Below, in pieces: positions 45,290-56,494 of a DNA stretch of 64,000 nucleotides; position 1 is the first letter of the stretch, and every line of letters begins with the position of its first letter. The stretch comes from Ochotona curzoniae (taxonomy: Eukaryota > Chordata > Mammalia > Lagomorpha > Ochotonidae), in contig NW_024466413.1 in assembly GCF_017591425.1 (NCBI RefSeq), positions 2,568,001-2,632,000 of the forward strand. Direction: 5' to 3'. The position numbers and the translations under genes were made by a program. The notes beneath the pieces are model-generated. The model did not search any database. It saw only the letters and a list, made by a program, of their open reading frames with translations, and was not told the DNA's origin.

Positions 45290-46690
45290 CTTCGAACCAC
45301 TTCTCTTCTTATCCATCATCCGTGGGCACCAGCCTTCTCTCATTATAGACCTTAAAAGCCAGCTGTAAGATCTCAGTGTAGGGGGTAAGAGGACCCCTTT
45401 CCAGCTTCTTAAGTTTATTTTGGATGTCCAGCAAACTCTGCGGAAAGAAATGAGGCATTGGAAGTTGCTGTCCCTCGGGTTTCAGGATCTAAGTTGGTAT
45501 ACTGAGAAAGGGCTTGCAAAAGGCGGTCCAGGAAGGCCATGAGCTTTCCTGTTTCTCCTGGATAATTTCCAAAAGTTTATTATAATTTATCGCCTTGTGA
45601 GAGACTGTCACCTTCTTCAAGCCAGCCACAACACGTGTGACAAAAAGATTACATTGTTGAATTCCCCTGTGGGTTTTGCAATCCCATACGGGTTCGGAGT
45701 CTGCGGTTGCTTCCAGGGGCTGTGTCAGGTCAGTCTGGGTGTCTTGTCTGCACACACCTGCATCTGATCCCAGACTCACTTCCGCTCCTCTAGAGAGCGG
45801 GAACATTAATAATAGTATGTATATCATGATAAGTGAGGTTATAAGATTGGGTAAGGAACTCGAGCTCCTTAATAAAGGTCGTGGGGTCAGGTGTGAACGA
45901 CCACAGCCGTTTTTGTATCTGGGAGAGATCTCCAAAGCTAAAGGAACATGGACTCAAACAATCCCAATAACTGCCGCAACATCCTGAAGGAAAGGACCAG
46001 AGAAGGAAGAGGTTGGAGGAGGGATTTAGAGAGAAAGAGGAAGTGGGTAAGAGGGTTGAGGTTCTGGATCACGTGGTGGAAGGGCTGGGAAAGGAGGGCA
46101 GGGAGATAAGTGGAGCCTTGGAGGGTGGTGGGGCAGTTAGGGGCAGAGGAAATGGCAGATGGAGGGGTAGGACATGTGTCTATGGTTAGAGTTCCTGGGG
46201 TGGGGGCTGAGACCGAGGCTGCAGTTGGGAAAGGATAGGGCGAGGACTCATTGGCATGATGCAAGTCATAAGAGGAGGCCAGTGACACAGAGGAGGTGGT
46301 AGGTGGCAAGAGAGCCCTGGAGGAGGGCTCTGGGGTGCTTTCTTTATGGCTAAAAAGATATGGAAGGGAGAACATGAACTGCAGAGTTGGGGCTGTGCAC
46401 AGAGAGTGAGGAAAGCATGCAAGTAATAAACCTCTGCCCATGTTTCCGAATGCACACAGTATTCAGCTAATTTCAGAGGACAAAGTGCCATTAGCTGGCC
46501 ACTTGGAGGAGTTAACTAGGGAATACTGGGGCCAGTCCACATTAAAGAGGCACATTAGAGTTTTACATTTTAGGCAACGAGCCAAATCAAGGGTTTCTAA
46601 ACTGGCTAGAAGAAAGCCCAAAGAGGTGTTGAGAAGAACTGGCAATGAAAAAATATCTCCTGTGGTTATGACTCAGGACTGATTGTGCCA
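45290..46690 (-). pseudogene. ERV gag pseudogene
   Basis: Gag is the structural polyprotein that forms the retroviral particle. Matrix-like sequence lies at about 46645-46463, with a 'WPQYSLVNSSKWPANGT' motif typical of ERV1 matrix. A frameshift then leads to 'ETWAEVYYLHAFLTLC' in another frame (46491-46186). A Pro/Ser/Thr-rich linker covers about 46440-46000. Capsid-like sequence follows at 45935-45489, including 'WDCKTHRGIQQC' and the major-homology-like 'NYNKLLEIIQEKQES'. The last recognisable part ('KKLERGPLTPY', 'LAFKVYNERR') is near 45415-45331 in a further frame and ends at a stop. No nucleocapsid zinc knuckle is seen. At least three frame breaks make it inactive. Confidence 0.78.
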
Positions 46691-47440
46691 GAGGCCCCTT
46701 TGGCTCATGGGAAATGATGCAGCAGTCCAACCAGCAGTCAGGAAAAAATGGCTCTGGTAGAAGGTTGTCATCCCCTACCTAACGGATGAGCCAGATCCCC
46801 AAATGCTGCCTGTATCCCAAGTCATAACCTGCCTGAATGCAGGGATCTCTCTAATGACCAGATGGTGGGCAGAGAGGGATGGTTATCTGGCCCAGTGGCC
46901 CTGAGAGGGTACAGTACCCAGCTGGGGTTTACAGGTTTACAGAACCGGTCTCCTAAGAGTGGAAAATCAGAACTGGTTGCGGGAATGCAAATGTCCCAAG
47001 CCGCATGCAAAACTCCAAGGGCTGAGGAAGGGAACCCTACCTATAACAGTGTATGCATGTAACAATTTAGCATTCTGAAAGATGAGGAGTACCTCGTGTG
47101 CTCCACGCAGAGATGGAATACCAGGAGCACGCGTCTGGGTTAGGTAGCTGCTGGGTGACTATAGATGCTAGTACAGCTAGGTATAGATGGATTCAGGAAC
47201 AGCCACATGGAGGTGGAGAATTCTGGAACCGGCAGGTGAAGGCAAAGTCAGGAACAGGCTGTTGAAGATGTAGTCTGAAACCAGCGGGCAGATGGAGATG
47301 GATTCCAATGGCTGATAGAGTCCCGGTGGCACAAAAGAAGTCAGTAATAGCCGAATAGGGATGAATTCTCATGGATGAATTGGGTCCTGGTAGTGGCCGA
47401 AGGCCCTAAGGCCAAGCAGCCAAGTGCTGGGGGAAACTGA
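46691..47440 (-). other. ERV untranslated leader
   Basis: Between the primer site and gag, about 750 bases without a long frame. It has short repeated phrases on the plus strand ('gatggagatggattccaat', 'agatggattcaggaacagcc'), suggesting local duplication. Confidence 0.55.
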
Positions 47441-47456
47441 CAGAGTCACAGCACCA
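47441..47456 (-). promoter_or_regulatory. Retroviral primer-binding site, tRNA-His type
   Basis: Minus strand TGGTGCTGTGACTCTG, two bases after the LTR end. The tRNA-His primer site is TGGTGCCGTGACTCGG; the differences are one C-to-T and one G-to-T. Its position directly behind the CA end supports the LTR border. Confidence 0.8.
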
Positions 47457-47458
47457 AA

Positions 47459-48063
47459 TGTTAGTTATTGTTTAAAGTTCTAGTTCTTACGCTATTATGC
47501 ACAGCTAATTCCTGCAGCCTGTTTTGTTGTTGTTTTGTTTTGTTTTTACTATGAGCCAAAAACACCAGATGCAACAAAACACTTTCCGAAAACAGCAGAC
47601 TCAATGAGGCACTTTAGGAGGTTTATTCTAGTGGGGCAGGAACAGGACAGAGGTGGTGGGAAGAGCAGCGGGGGAAAAGGGAGCATGGAGGCACCTCCAG
47701 CGCAGGAACAGGACTGAGGTGGGAGAAGGGCAGCAAGGGGAAAGCCAGATATAGGCACCTGGGACCCCTTATATTCAGATGAGCCCACAAGGGGCGGGTG
47801 GGGAGGCAGGATTGGGAGGGATTGAGGGCAGGCCCTGGAGGATTGGTGCCTGCAGGTGAATGCCTAAGGATGATTGGTGAGTGGGCAGGGTTGGGGAACG
47901 GGCTGGGGGATGGGGGGTGAAAATCTCCGGTGATGTCAGATTGTCTGATCGGTGACCAGGTGGACTGCTGCAAGTTTCATGGGCTGTGAAGAAGAGAAAA
48001 TGGCGCCAGGCCCAGAGTGGCAGGATCTCAGTCTCCATGACAACCTTCAAATCACTCCTTACA
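47459..48063 (-). repeat. ERV long terminal repeat (about 605 bp)
   Basis: Begins TGTAAGG and ends ...CTAACA, the expected TG...CA. The minus strand has a TATA-like 'tgaatataagggg' (about 47777-47765), then 'tagaataaacc' with AATAAA at 47627-47622, about 145 bases downstream, giving U3/R/U5 in usual order. The region between them holds two imperfect copies of a 60-bp unit (47636-47696 and 47699-47760). No partner LTR is in the window, so the age of insertion cannot be estimated from LTR divergence. Confidence 0.8.
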
Positions 48064-48074
48064 CTTCCTCCCCT
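48064..48074 (-). promoter_or_regulatory. Candidate polypurine tract
   Basis: Minus strand AGGGGAGGAAG abuts the TG of the LTR. In a provirus this position belongs to the 3' LTR, whereas the primer site marks a 5' LTR. See the separate observation. Confidence 0.55.
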
Positions 48075-49334
48075 GGGTAGATACAATAGCACCACAAAGT
48101 GGTCTCTGCCGCCGGGTGCTATCCTGTCTAACCTAGTCATTAGCTAAAACTAGTGCTTTATCTGAGCACGCCTTGGTTATATTTAGTCATTTCTTAACCA
48201 TTTCACTAGGGCAGAGAGTAACATACACTTTTGCCAAAGTGATCCTAACACAAATTTCTCTCCACATAAATTAATGTTTTTTTGTGTGTCAATAGCTCCA
48301 ATGTAGACCTTAACCAGAATGCCTATAAATTACATAGGGCACGTTAGTGATACCAGAAATGCTGGTCAATCCAATTAAGTTACTTTTCTTGGTCTCCAAG
48401 CTGTCCTGGGATTCAGAGTGTAAAATAGTTTGACCACAAGTTATTTCCAATTGTAGGGAAAAATTGTGAGCAGAAGCTATTTAGTGAGTTGGGAAAGGGA
48501 AGAAGCTGCACTGATACCTCTTGGTAATTTGTGGTCGTTACTGAAGTAGAAAGGAAACTTGTGGAGTGGTTTTCAGAGATCTCTGACTAGCAGAAGATGA
48601 ACACATTACCAATCCATTGAATTATTCACCCGGTTCCTCATGTGATCCCTGCGCGTCAGTAATTCAGTACGTCATCCACAGTCTGAGGTTCAAAGAGCCA
48701 TTCATTAGGTTTTGCTCAAATGTTTTTAACTTAAAACATCTTAAATCTGAGGAAATTGTGTCTTCATATACTCACGGTATGCATTTTAAAATTAAAACTT
48801 CAAGAAAGACTTGATATGTTTAGTTCAATTTAGTAAACACATTTTAATCTTTCTCTAAAAAGCACATGAGATGCCTACATATACTGTGCAAACGTGTAAC
48901 GATGTGTCTCCTCCAGCAGATGTTCACATGTAATATTCTTCTTTTCCTCTCGCGTGACTCATTGACACACTCAAACATGGGGATACATCTCTAGCTCCAA
49001 AACTTTACCAATCGCAATTCCTGCAAGCACTGTTTTGCTAGCAAGGGTCTTCTTGCTCCCGCATGCTGCCAATTTCCATGTTATTTCCATGTTATTTCTG
49101 CTCTTTGCTCTTGCATGACCTCTCCAGTTCCCTGTCTCCAGTTCCCCTTCCTCCTTCCTTCTCCTTTCCTCACCTCCCCTCTTCTATTCCCTCCCTCTCT
49201 CCACTGTCAAATTCCAGAGAGGATTTCAGTAGCATCCAGACCCAAATGGTTGAGTTCTTTTCAGTTCCCACACAGCGCTTCCCCAATGTCTGTGATTTTC
49301 TCCCGTAAGCACCTCTGTGAGCAGGCATTTGTCA
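48075..49334. other. Flank of the ERV, then unique DNA
   Basis: 48075-48150 may still be provirus-derived; the rest shows no repeat or exon. A polypyrimidine stretch lies at 49123-49206 ('ccttcctccttccttctcct'). Confidence 0.4.
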
Positions 49335-49430
49335 TTCTCATTTCAGCGTGTGCTCTTTGAGGACCGGTGCTGTGTCTTGTTTATTCCTAATAGAACTCTA
49401 GAGCATGCTGATTGATAGCAGAGTCTCAGG
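49335..49430 (+). repeat. L2 3'-end relic
   Basis: 'tgctctttgaggaccggtgc', 'tgtgtcttgtttattcctaa' and 'tagaactctagagcatgctg' match the L2 end ('gctccttgagggcagggac ... tgtctgtcttgttcac ... cctagcacagtgcctgg'). Confidence 0.55.
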
Positions 49431-50039
49431 TCATGGCCAGCTAACAGGAACTGAATACTGATCTTACGTTTCTCCCATGCCTCTTTAATAAAAGTCATAT
49501 GAGCTATGGTAATGTGGAGTTACAGGTAGCTGTCACTTCTCCTCTTCATTGACAAGAATCAGACCAATGTGTGATTTCCTCAGAGAACATTGTCCAAATC
49601 TGGATAATATTCAACAAATTGCTCACAAGCAGGCTTTGCCCTGGTTTCCATTATGAATTCTATAAGGCATTTGTAGGTGGACCTGCCAATGCTAGAATAT
49701 GTGGCAGCATACAAAGCGCTAAGCTCATGCTCATTGTTAATTCCAGGGAGGTAGACAAAAGCCTGTCTTCACATTTTCTGAATCTATTCATGTTTTTTCC
49801 TTACGCCTGTTGCCTCTGCTTTACTAGTGCCTAATTTTCCCTTAAAAATCCTATGCAATATGTCCCTGGCCTCAGGTAGAAAAAACAAACAGCAAAAAAC
49901 ACTGACTCCTTGGAATCCTGCTCTTAAATGATATGGGCTGCTAACATTGTGATGGAACAAGTTAATCATTTGCAATGGCCACATCTTATGTTGGAAGAAT
50001 GTTGACTGGTCCACCTCTGAACCATCTCCCTGCTAACAT
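49431..50039. other. Unique DNA, nothing recognised
   Basis: No feature identified. Confidence 0.4.
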
Positions 50040-50235
50040 ATCAGAGTAGACAGAACCAGAGGCTTAGAAGGATTTCCAGTCCTTTGGCTTATACATGGCC
50101 CAGTCCTAGCAATTGAGGCCATTTGGGAAATGAAGCAACAGATAAAGTATCTTACCCGGTCTCTGCCACACCCCTTCTCTGTCTATTTGTCTGTCTTTCT
50201 TTCTGCCCTTCAAATCATTAATTAAATATTTCCAT
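50040..50235 (+). mobile_element. CSINE 3' half, old
   Basis: 'agcaattgaggccatttggg', 'aaatgaagcaacagataaag', a CT-rich run and 'gcccttcaaatcattaatta' match the 3' half of a CSINE. Confidence 0.65.
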
Positions 50236-50289
50236 AGATATAGGAAAGAGTTATTTTTAATATTTTTAATAACTCACTTTTAGTGAGAC

Positions 50290-50450
50290 TTAGGGGATGG
50301 TGTTATTGCCTAGCAGATAAAACTGCTGCCTATAATTCTGGCATCCCATGCAGAACATACTTCTTGTCTCTCTATTGCTTTTGCTCTTTCTCTCTCTATC
50401 TCTACTCTGTAACTCAAGTGCCCAATGAAATAAATAAATCTTGAAAACAA
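50290..50450 (+). mobile_element. CSINE with internal deletion
   Basis: The head 'ttattgcctagcagataaaa' and 'tggcatcccatgcagaacat' run directly into the CT-rich region ('ctctttctctctctatctct') and the tail 'aatgaaataaataaatcttg'. About half of the body is missing. Confidence 0.75.
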
Positions 50451-51089
50451 ATAGGCCCAATATGTACTCAAGTTAGACACATTGAGATAAGTCTTGTTCT
50501 CTTTTCAAAACACTGAACTGCTTTTCAGCAATCTCCTGCCCAAGTTTTGTGTCTGTATGAAGTAGGACCACAGTGATAGATGCACTGGAACACCAGTGGA
50601 GTAAGCAGAGGAGAGGATTCAATGGGCTGACCTGGGATCGAGGCTTTTAATGGAACACTCACTCGATTCTTCAACAACAGTCTGGCCAGTGTAAGATATT
50701 AATGTTCAAATGAATCCCTCAGATCATTATTTTATAAAAGCTGGTTGTTCTACTCAAATTGTTCCACAAACTGTGAAATCAGAAATAAAATAAATTATAT
50801 GATAATTATACAAAATGACAAAGATAAGTTAAGCATGGGTTCATATAAATGAAATGACTTAATTCACCATGATTCAACAAAGGAAAATAAACTGAGAAAG
50901 ATCATGAATATGTATAGAGTGAATTTTGTAATTTTTCTATTTTTTGGTTGTTAATTATATTTTTCATTACCAATCAAGAGGATATCACAATAAACATATA
51001 AAATGCATTTAAGGCATAGAGAATTATTCTGAAAACTGTTAGCTTTAAAGACAAACACAGAATTTAAAATTCTATGAATACATGGTGAA
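50451..51089. other. Unique DNA, nothing recognised
   Basis: AT-rich; no feature identified. Confidence 0.4.
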
Positions 51090-51331
51090 TAAATGATTTT
51101 TAAGACATCCCCTGTAACACTGCTATTGTGTAGTAAGGTCCCTGGGCTTGGTCCTGCCTCCTCGCCTGATCTCAGCTTCCTGTTAACACACATGCTGGGA
51201 GCATCATTCCTGACTCATGGGGTTGGGAGCTTGATGTCCAACTCAGGCAGTAAGATCCAATGCTTGGTTTTTCACGATGAACCTCTCAATCCTGAGGGCA
51301 TATGGAGACTGAGCCAATGGAAGGGGGCTCT

Positions 51332-51388
<57 letters not shown>

Positions 51389-51420
51389 CTCATGACTTAC
51401 AAATAAAACAAACAAATAAA
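51090..51420 (+). mobile_element. Old SINE (probably CSINE) with CA microsatellite
   Basis: A diverged body ('ctgatctcagcttcctgtta', 'atgaacctctcaatcctgag') precedes a (CA)n tract at 51336-51385 and the typical tail 'acaaataaaacaaacaaata'. The head cannot be made out, so family assignment rests on the tail and position of the microsatellite. Confidence 0.5.
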
Positions 51421-51735
51421 TCCAGCACTACGGTTCAGTGGTTAAATTCTAGCCTTCCCACTCACTGGGGTCCTATATGGGTACCAGATTTTGTCCTGGC
51501 TGCTTCGCTTTCCCTCCAGCTCTCTGCTGACCTTGGAAAGCAGTGGAAGTTTGCTCACAACCTCAGAACTCTACACCTGCATGGGAGACCCAGAAGAGGT
51601 TCCTGGCTCCTGGATTCAGATCAGCCACTGTGGCCACTTGAAAAGTGAACTAGTGGACAGAAAATCTTTCTTTCTGTCTAGCCTTCTCTTTATAAATCTG
51701 CCTTTCTAATAAAAAATTTGAAAAACGTTTAAAAA
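51421..51735 (+). mobile_element. CSINE, full length
   Basis: 'ctacggttcagtggttaaat', 'ggggtcctatatgggtacca', 'gcatgggagacccagaagag', 'cacttgaaaagtgaactagt' and tail 'tgcctttctaataaaaaatt'. It follows directly on the tail of the preceding SINE, a common insertion site. Confidence 0.88.
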
Positions 51736-52989
51736 TATAAATAAATTAAATTAAAATGTAAGAATAAATAAAGCTCTCTTTGGATTTTACTAAATTCAAT
51801 TATCCTAATCTTCTTCAGAACTAAAAGCTGCCCCAAACTTGTGTTTATCATTTCCCTGCTTTCTAATCAGCAATATTTCTCAAGTGATATCGTAGTCCGT
51901 GTGCTGTTCTCAGCACCCTTTGTGTACTTGAACTGATGGCCCAGATATTCCTTTATGTGCCTGTAATATATTCATCTTCTAAATCATCATATCCATGACT
52001 GTGGTATGGGATTGGTACTTAGACATTGTTTAATGAGTTGGAAGCCACCACACCCATGTTCCACGTAGTCCAGTGTACCACCTGTCAATCTAAGGCACTT
52101 TTTCTCCGTGATGCACTTCCCCTCACTTGGAACCTGGGGCTGTCTGTAACCGTTCGTCATTTCCAGCTTATAGGATGCCTGGTAAAGTGGCAGGGCTCCA
52201 ACCTGCCCTTGCAAAAGCAGAGAATGGAAGAGAGAAACCTCTATTTCCCACCACCTTTCCCTTCCTGTCTCTATCTTTGAACTTGGCCCACATGAGTCTG
52301 TGACTTCATCATCTTTAAAATAAATCCAGTTACATTGTAAGCTGAGTTGGTGTTAGTGCTTAAAATGCTTTTTCTTTTTAATGTATGAGGCCAGAACCCA
52401 GGAAATAATTATTAGGCTCAACCTAGCTCACAACAACTTTTTACCCATCACTTTGTATTACTGAGTATAACACAGCTAAAAATGCAATGTGATTCCCTAC
52501 ATGTTTGTGCAAGAATTTCCCTGTTGAAACCTCCTTGGAATGCAGCGGCCTGGGTATTAGACACCTTGCATGCATTTTCACACTGTCGCCGCCGTCTCTA
52601 GCAGGACAAGTTGACCTGCTTCATGCTGGCAGCATTTCATCCTGAGCGACTGCCTTGCTTACCTTCTGCTTCTACATCTCTGTGTGACGTCCCTGCTGGA
52701 GCCCGCACGGGACACTCATGGTACTTCTCTGTATAAATGTCTTTTTCCTGAGCTAAACCACAATTTGGTGTGCATTAACTCAGACTTTTCCAGAAGTTAC
52801 TGAAGCAAGTTATACCCCTCCCAGCAATGTTCAGCATGTTCCATTCTGGTTAAAACAACAGTCAGACAGTGTGCCTTTTATGACTAATCTGTCAGCAGCG
52901 ACATCATAACGCAGTCATTCATCAGTCATGTCCTTTTGCAACCTACGTTTGATTTACTTTCTCCATATTTGGTAGTGATTTAGGCTACT
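51736..52989. other. Unique DNA, nothing recognised
   Basis: No repeat or exon that I can name. The plus frame 52026-52280 has two Cys but no domain. Confidence 0.4.
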
Positions 52990-53950
52990 CCCTGTGTGCA
53001 AGGTCCATTTTAAGCGTTCTTTTGTCTGCTTGATATACTCTTGCTAATGAAATTGAACTCATTCTTGATAAACTTTAGGCACATATGTTTTCAATTTTGT
53101 GTTTTGAAAAATATCATCTCACAGTTTACATGGATGTTTTCTGTCTCATATCTGTTTATGAGCTACATATTTAATTTATTGCTATGGAAACTACGTATTT
53201 AATTTATTCCCATGGAAATTGGTGATATGTTCCTTTTCCTTTATAAGATTTTGGGCCTTGATTGAGAAGTTTCTGCCTGGCCTAAGGTGAAAACATTGTT
53301 CATTAATTGAAAGAAAAGTTTCCATATTACTTTCTACAGGTTGAAAATTTTTGCTATTCACCTTGAGGCTATTAATTCACCTGGAATAAATTATTTTGCA
53401 TCTTGTGAAGTAGGGTTCCATCTTTATTTTTTTTAATAATGTGAGATATCAACTACTCTAGAATCTTCAATACAAATGCTCTTTGTCTCACAAACATGAT
53501 AATGATATTCACTTTATAAATTAGCTTTGCAGATATTCAGGAACCTTCATTCTTTACTTTCATTCCATCCTATGAAATTTTATCTTCATTATATGTCCAG
53601 GACAATATGAACTGAACTATGTTTATAATGCTTTTTGTCTGGTAAGGAAAATTTTCACCATAATCAGCATTTTACTCTTCTTGGTCCTTTGTGTTCCTGT
53701 GAATATTTTGTAGTAATTTTGTCAACTACCAAAATGATTCTATTGACTCCGGCTGCCAAATTTTTTACATTCTCTTTGTGAAAAATATTTTTCACAAAGC
53801 TACATTTTGTGATACAGGTATGTTTTTATTTCTCAGTTGCTTCTTCAGTATTGTTAGTAATGTTTTTTTTTATAAATTTCTTGATATATATAAAAATCAT
53901 TTTATCAAATTTAGTTCCCAAATTTAGATATTAATGTGATTTTGCAAAAT
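52990..53950 (-). repeat. Old L1M fragment (3' region), antisense
   Basis: Plus-strand blocks in order: 'gagaagtttctgcctggcct', 'ctattaattcacctggaata', 'agtagggttccatctttatt', 'tgtgaatattttgtagtaat' and 'ttatttctcagttgcttctt'. They match the antisense L1M sequence ('tttgcctggcccaaggtc ... gagttaatttttgtatatgg ... taggggtccaacttcatt'). It is probably the oldest LINE layer in the window. Confidence 0.65.
53774..53799. repeat. Perfect 26-bp palindrome
   Basis: Each 13-base arm reads CTTTGTGAAAAAT; the whole is its own reverse complement without a spacer. It lies within the old L1M remnant. Confidence 0.95.
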
Positions 53951-53954
53951 GCCA

Positions 53955-54219
53955 GAGTTGTGGTTAGCCTAGCGTAGGGTTATTGATGCTTTTGTTCTAA
54001 TGTCAGGTTCTGTTGCCAGCTCTGGGGAATCCCAGCTTCCTGCTGACACAGCTCCCTGGAGTTCCCGGCAAAGGCTCCAGGTTGGTTCCCCGTGGCCTAT
54101 GTGGGAAACAGGAACTGCATTACTGCCTCCTGGTTTCTCCATAGCAGGACCAGTTATGTGAGCATTTGTTGGAGTAAACCACCAAATGTGAAATGTCTGT
54201 GTATTTGTCTGCTTGTTTA

Positions 54220-54262
<43 letters not shown>
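53955..54262 (+). mobile_element. CSINE, old, with GT microsatellite
   Basis: 'tggttagcctagcgtagggt' head, 'gctctggggaatcccagctt', 'cctatgtgggaaacaggaac' and 'tggagtaaaccaccaaatgt' in order, ending in (GT)n (54223-54258). No A-rich tail remains. Confidence 0.7.
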
Positions 54263-55199
54263 CAGTATCTTTATCTCTTCAATATCAGAACAGAGGAAGA
54301 AAAAGAGAATGAATCCTGGCAAAATTTGACAAAATCCACTTTTCAATATTTTGGAAATTATTTGACATTTTGGAACAATTTAAAAAGTCTTTACTTAAAG
54401 AAATTAGTCAGATCTTTGTAAGAAAAAATGAACTACGTGCCATTTAACGTGCTCCTGTCAGCACCTGCTGTGCCCCAACCCCAGAGTGGCATTGAAAACG
54501 GGTAACCTTATTAGGCTGGTGGAATTGAAAACAAGCATCTAGTAGATTACCAGCTGGGGGAGGGAGTCAGCAGTGTGCCCAAGGGCTCCTATCCCACAGA
54601 ATCAGCACAGCTGGGTTGAGTTATAAATTCCTTCTTATTCAGAAGTTTATTTATTTGATGTGAATCAGACATTATTTGGTGGAAATCTTCTTGGGATTTT
54701 TGTCAAAAGAAACTAAAGGAATTTCTTAGCATCCTTGTTTCCTGAGATAGTGAAATGTTCCCAGGTAAAAGAAAAAAGTGAATAAAAACATAAAAGCAAA
54801 AGCTGAATAGTGAGGCACCCCAGGGGCATGGGCAAGCTTTAGCATGTCGCTGAATCTAGATAAGCAAGCACATGTGAACAGATGCACACCTGCTCAGGGA
54901 AGACCTGAGAAGGCTCTGTTATCTCCCCTGCTCTGACACTGACACTGCTCACGAGCAGAGGGAAAGCTAACCAGAGGCACCGGTGTACTGAATGGGCTTT
55001 GAAGAATGCACCCAACGGCAAGTACTTACCATGCAACTGAGAGACAGACAGGCAAAGCATTTGTGAAATCCGTCTCTAATAATTGAGTGACCCTTAAGAC
55101 AACTGCTTAGATATCTCACAGGATCATTTTCTATTTGCTTGTCTGTTCCAGTTGCTTTCAAAAGTATACTACAGTTCTCACTGTCAGATCTTTCAGTTC
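54263..55199. other. Unique DNA or unrecognisable LINE
   Basis: May belong to the same decayed L1M whose pieces lie on either side, but nothing can be matched. Confidence 0.35.
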
Positions 55200-55560
55200 C
55201 TTAAATTTATTTTACATTTTTTGATGCTCTCATTATCAGAATTTCTTTCTTGTTCAGGTAATTCGCTAATGACATATTGAAGAACTATTGGCTTATTCAT
55301 GCAGATTTTATATTCTATAATTTAGTAGATTCATTTGTTCTTCATTAGCATCTTTGTGATCTGTAAATTGTAACAATATGACTTTCATCTTTGCAATTTT
55401 GTTGCCCTGCATTTCTTTCTCTTGCCCATTTTTTTTTTTTGCCTAGAACTTTCAGTACCGTGTTGAATAAAACTAATGAAAGTGGGCATTCCTTCCTTGT
55501 TCGAAATCTTAGAGGAATATTTCAACTTTTACCAATTATCTATATTACATATATAAACCT
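55200..55560 (-). repeat. Old L1 ORF2 fragment, antisense
   Basis: 'tcatctttgcaattttgttg', 'tgcatttctttctcttgccc', 'agaactttcagtaccgtgtt' and 'gaaagtgggcattccttcct' match the antisense of L1 ORF2 ('ggacttccagtactatgtt ... agtgggcatccttgtctt'). Confidence 0.75.
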
Positions 55561-56494
55561 GTGATATCTAGTTTATCAGAATATTTCAAATAATGATATA
55601 CAATTTAAATATATATTCAAATAATAATTTAAGAAGATTCAATTTTAGATCTTCCTTAAACACTTGGTAGAATTTTTGATGGAATTTAAATATTTGGTAG
55701 AATAGCACTTTAAACTATTAGGTCCTGCTTTTTTTTTTAATCAATGATTCAGTTTTATTAACAATGATTTTGTCTTTTCAGACTTTTTTTATTACATTTT
55801 AATGAAGCATGGAAACAGGCAAGACAAACTTAAGGAGATTAGCTTTTATTATCTCAGAGGTAAACAGATATATTGAGGTTGTTAATCTCTGGACGTTTCC
55901 TGGGTATAGACAGAAATGCAACAGGCAAAGTCAGCACACACCTCAAGATCATACTCCTGTCAGCCCAGAGCCAGCTCATCTCTTCAAGGCTCATCTTCAT
56001 CTTAAACATGTATATTCAGTAATTGCATAGATGAAAAATGGTGAGCACCATGAAACTTACGCTTGTATTCTTAAATTTAGTCCTTGTTAAAAATAGCACA
56101 ACTTCACAAGGTGCATATGCAAGGATAAAAATATGCAATTTAACAGATCCATCTGTCTTGCGAGCTGCAGTCCCACAGTCCAAGCCAGACACATAATACT
56201 GCCAGTGTGTCACGCGTGTGCCTCATGACTGCCCCGGAACCAACACGCCAATGTTGGCGTGAAAGTCCCACACACTGTTGTTGTGGAATTGTGAATGGCT
56301 GCTTTTCATATGCTAAAGCATTGCTGGATACCTTCACTGCTGCCCTTTCACAATCAGCTGGCTGCTGCGCTCTCCTGAGCTGTGTGCTAATAGGAAGAGG
56401 TTTTACACATATTTTATAAAAGGCATGTCCACTGCCTCCAAGTGACTATACAAAGTACTAAATGGCTCTTTCACTCAATCTCAGTTATCTTTAG
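55561..56494. other. Unique DNA, nothing recognised
   Basis: The AT-rich first part may continue the LINE fragment. No exon seen. Confidence 0.4.

Larger units (their letters stand above)
45290..48074 (-). mobile_element. Class I endogenous retrovirus fragment (LTR-PBS-leader-gag)
   Basis: Read on the minus strand: purine tract (48074-48064), LTR (48063-47459), primer-binding site (47456-47441), about 0.75 kb of leader, and a broken gag ending near 45290. No pol, env or second LTR is present. The primer site matches tRNA-His, and the gag has the same general layout as gammaretrovirus-like ERV1 families such as HERV-H. It is an old inherited copy and cannot produce virus: gag is frameshifted and everything downstream is missing. 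Confidence 0.82.

Noticed and set aside
45676..45987. Plus-strand 103-codon frame
   Set aside because: It is the shadow of the minus-strand gag remnant, which explains the sequence better.
47549..48140. Proline-rich minus-strand frames of 79-121 codons
   Set aside because: They lie within the ERV LTR; the proline bias comes from C-rich LTR sequence, not from a gene.
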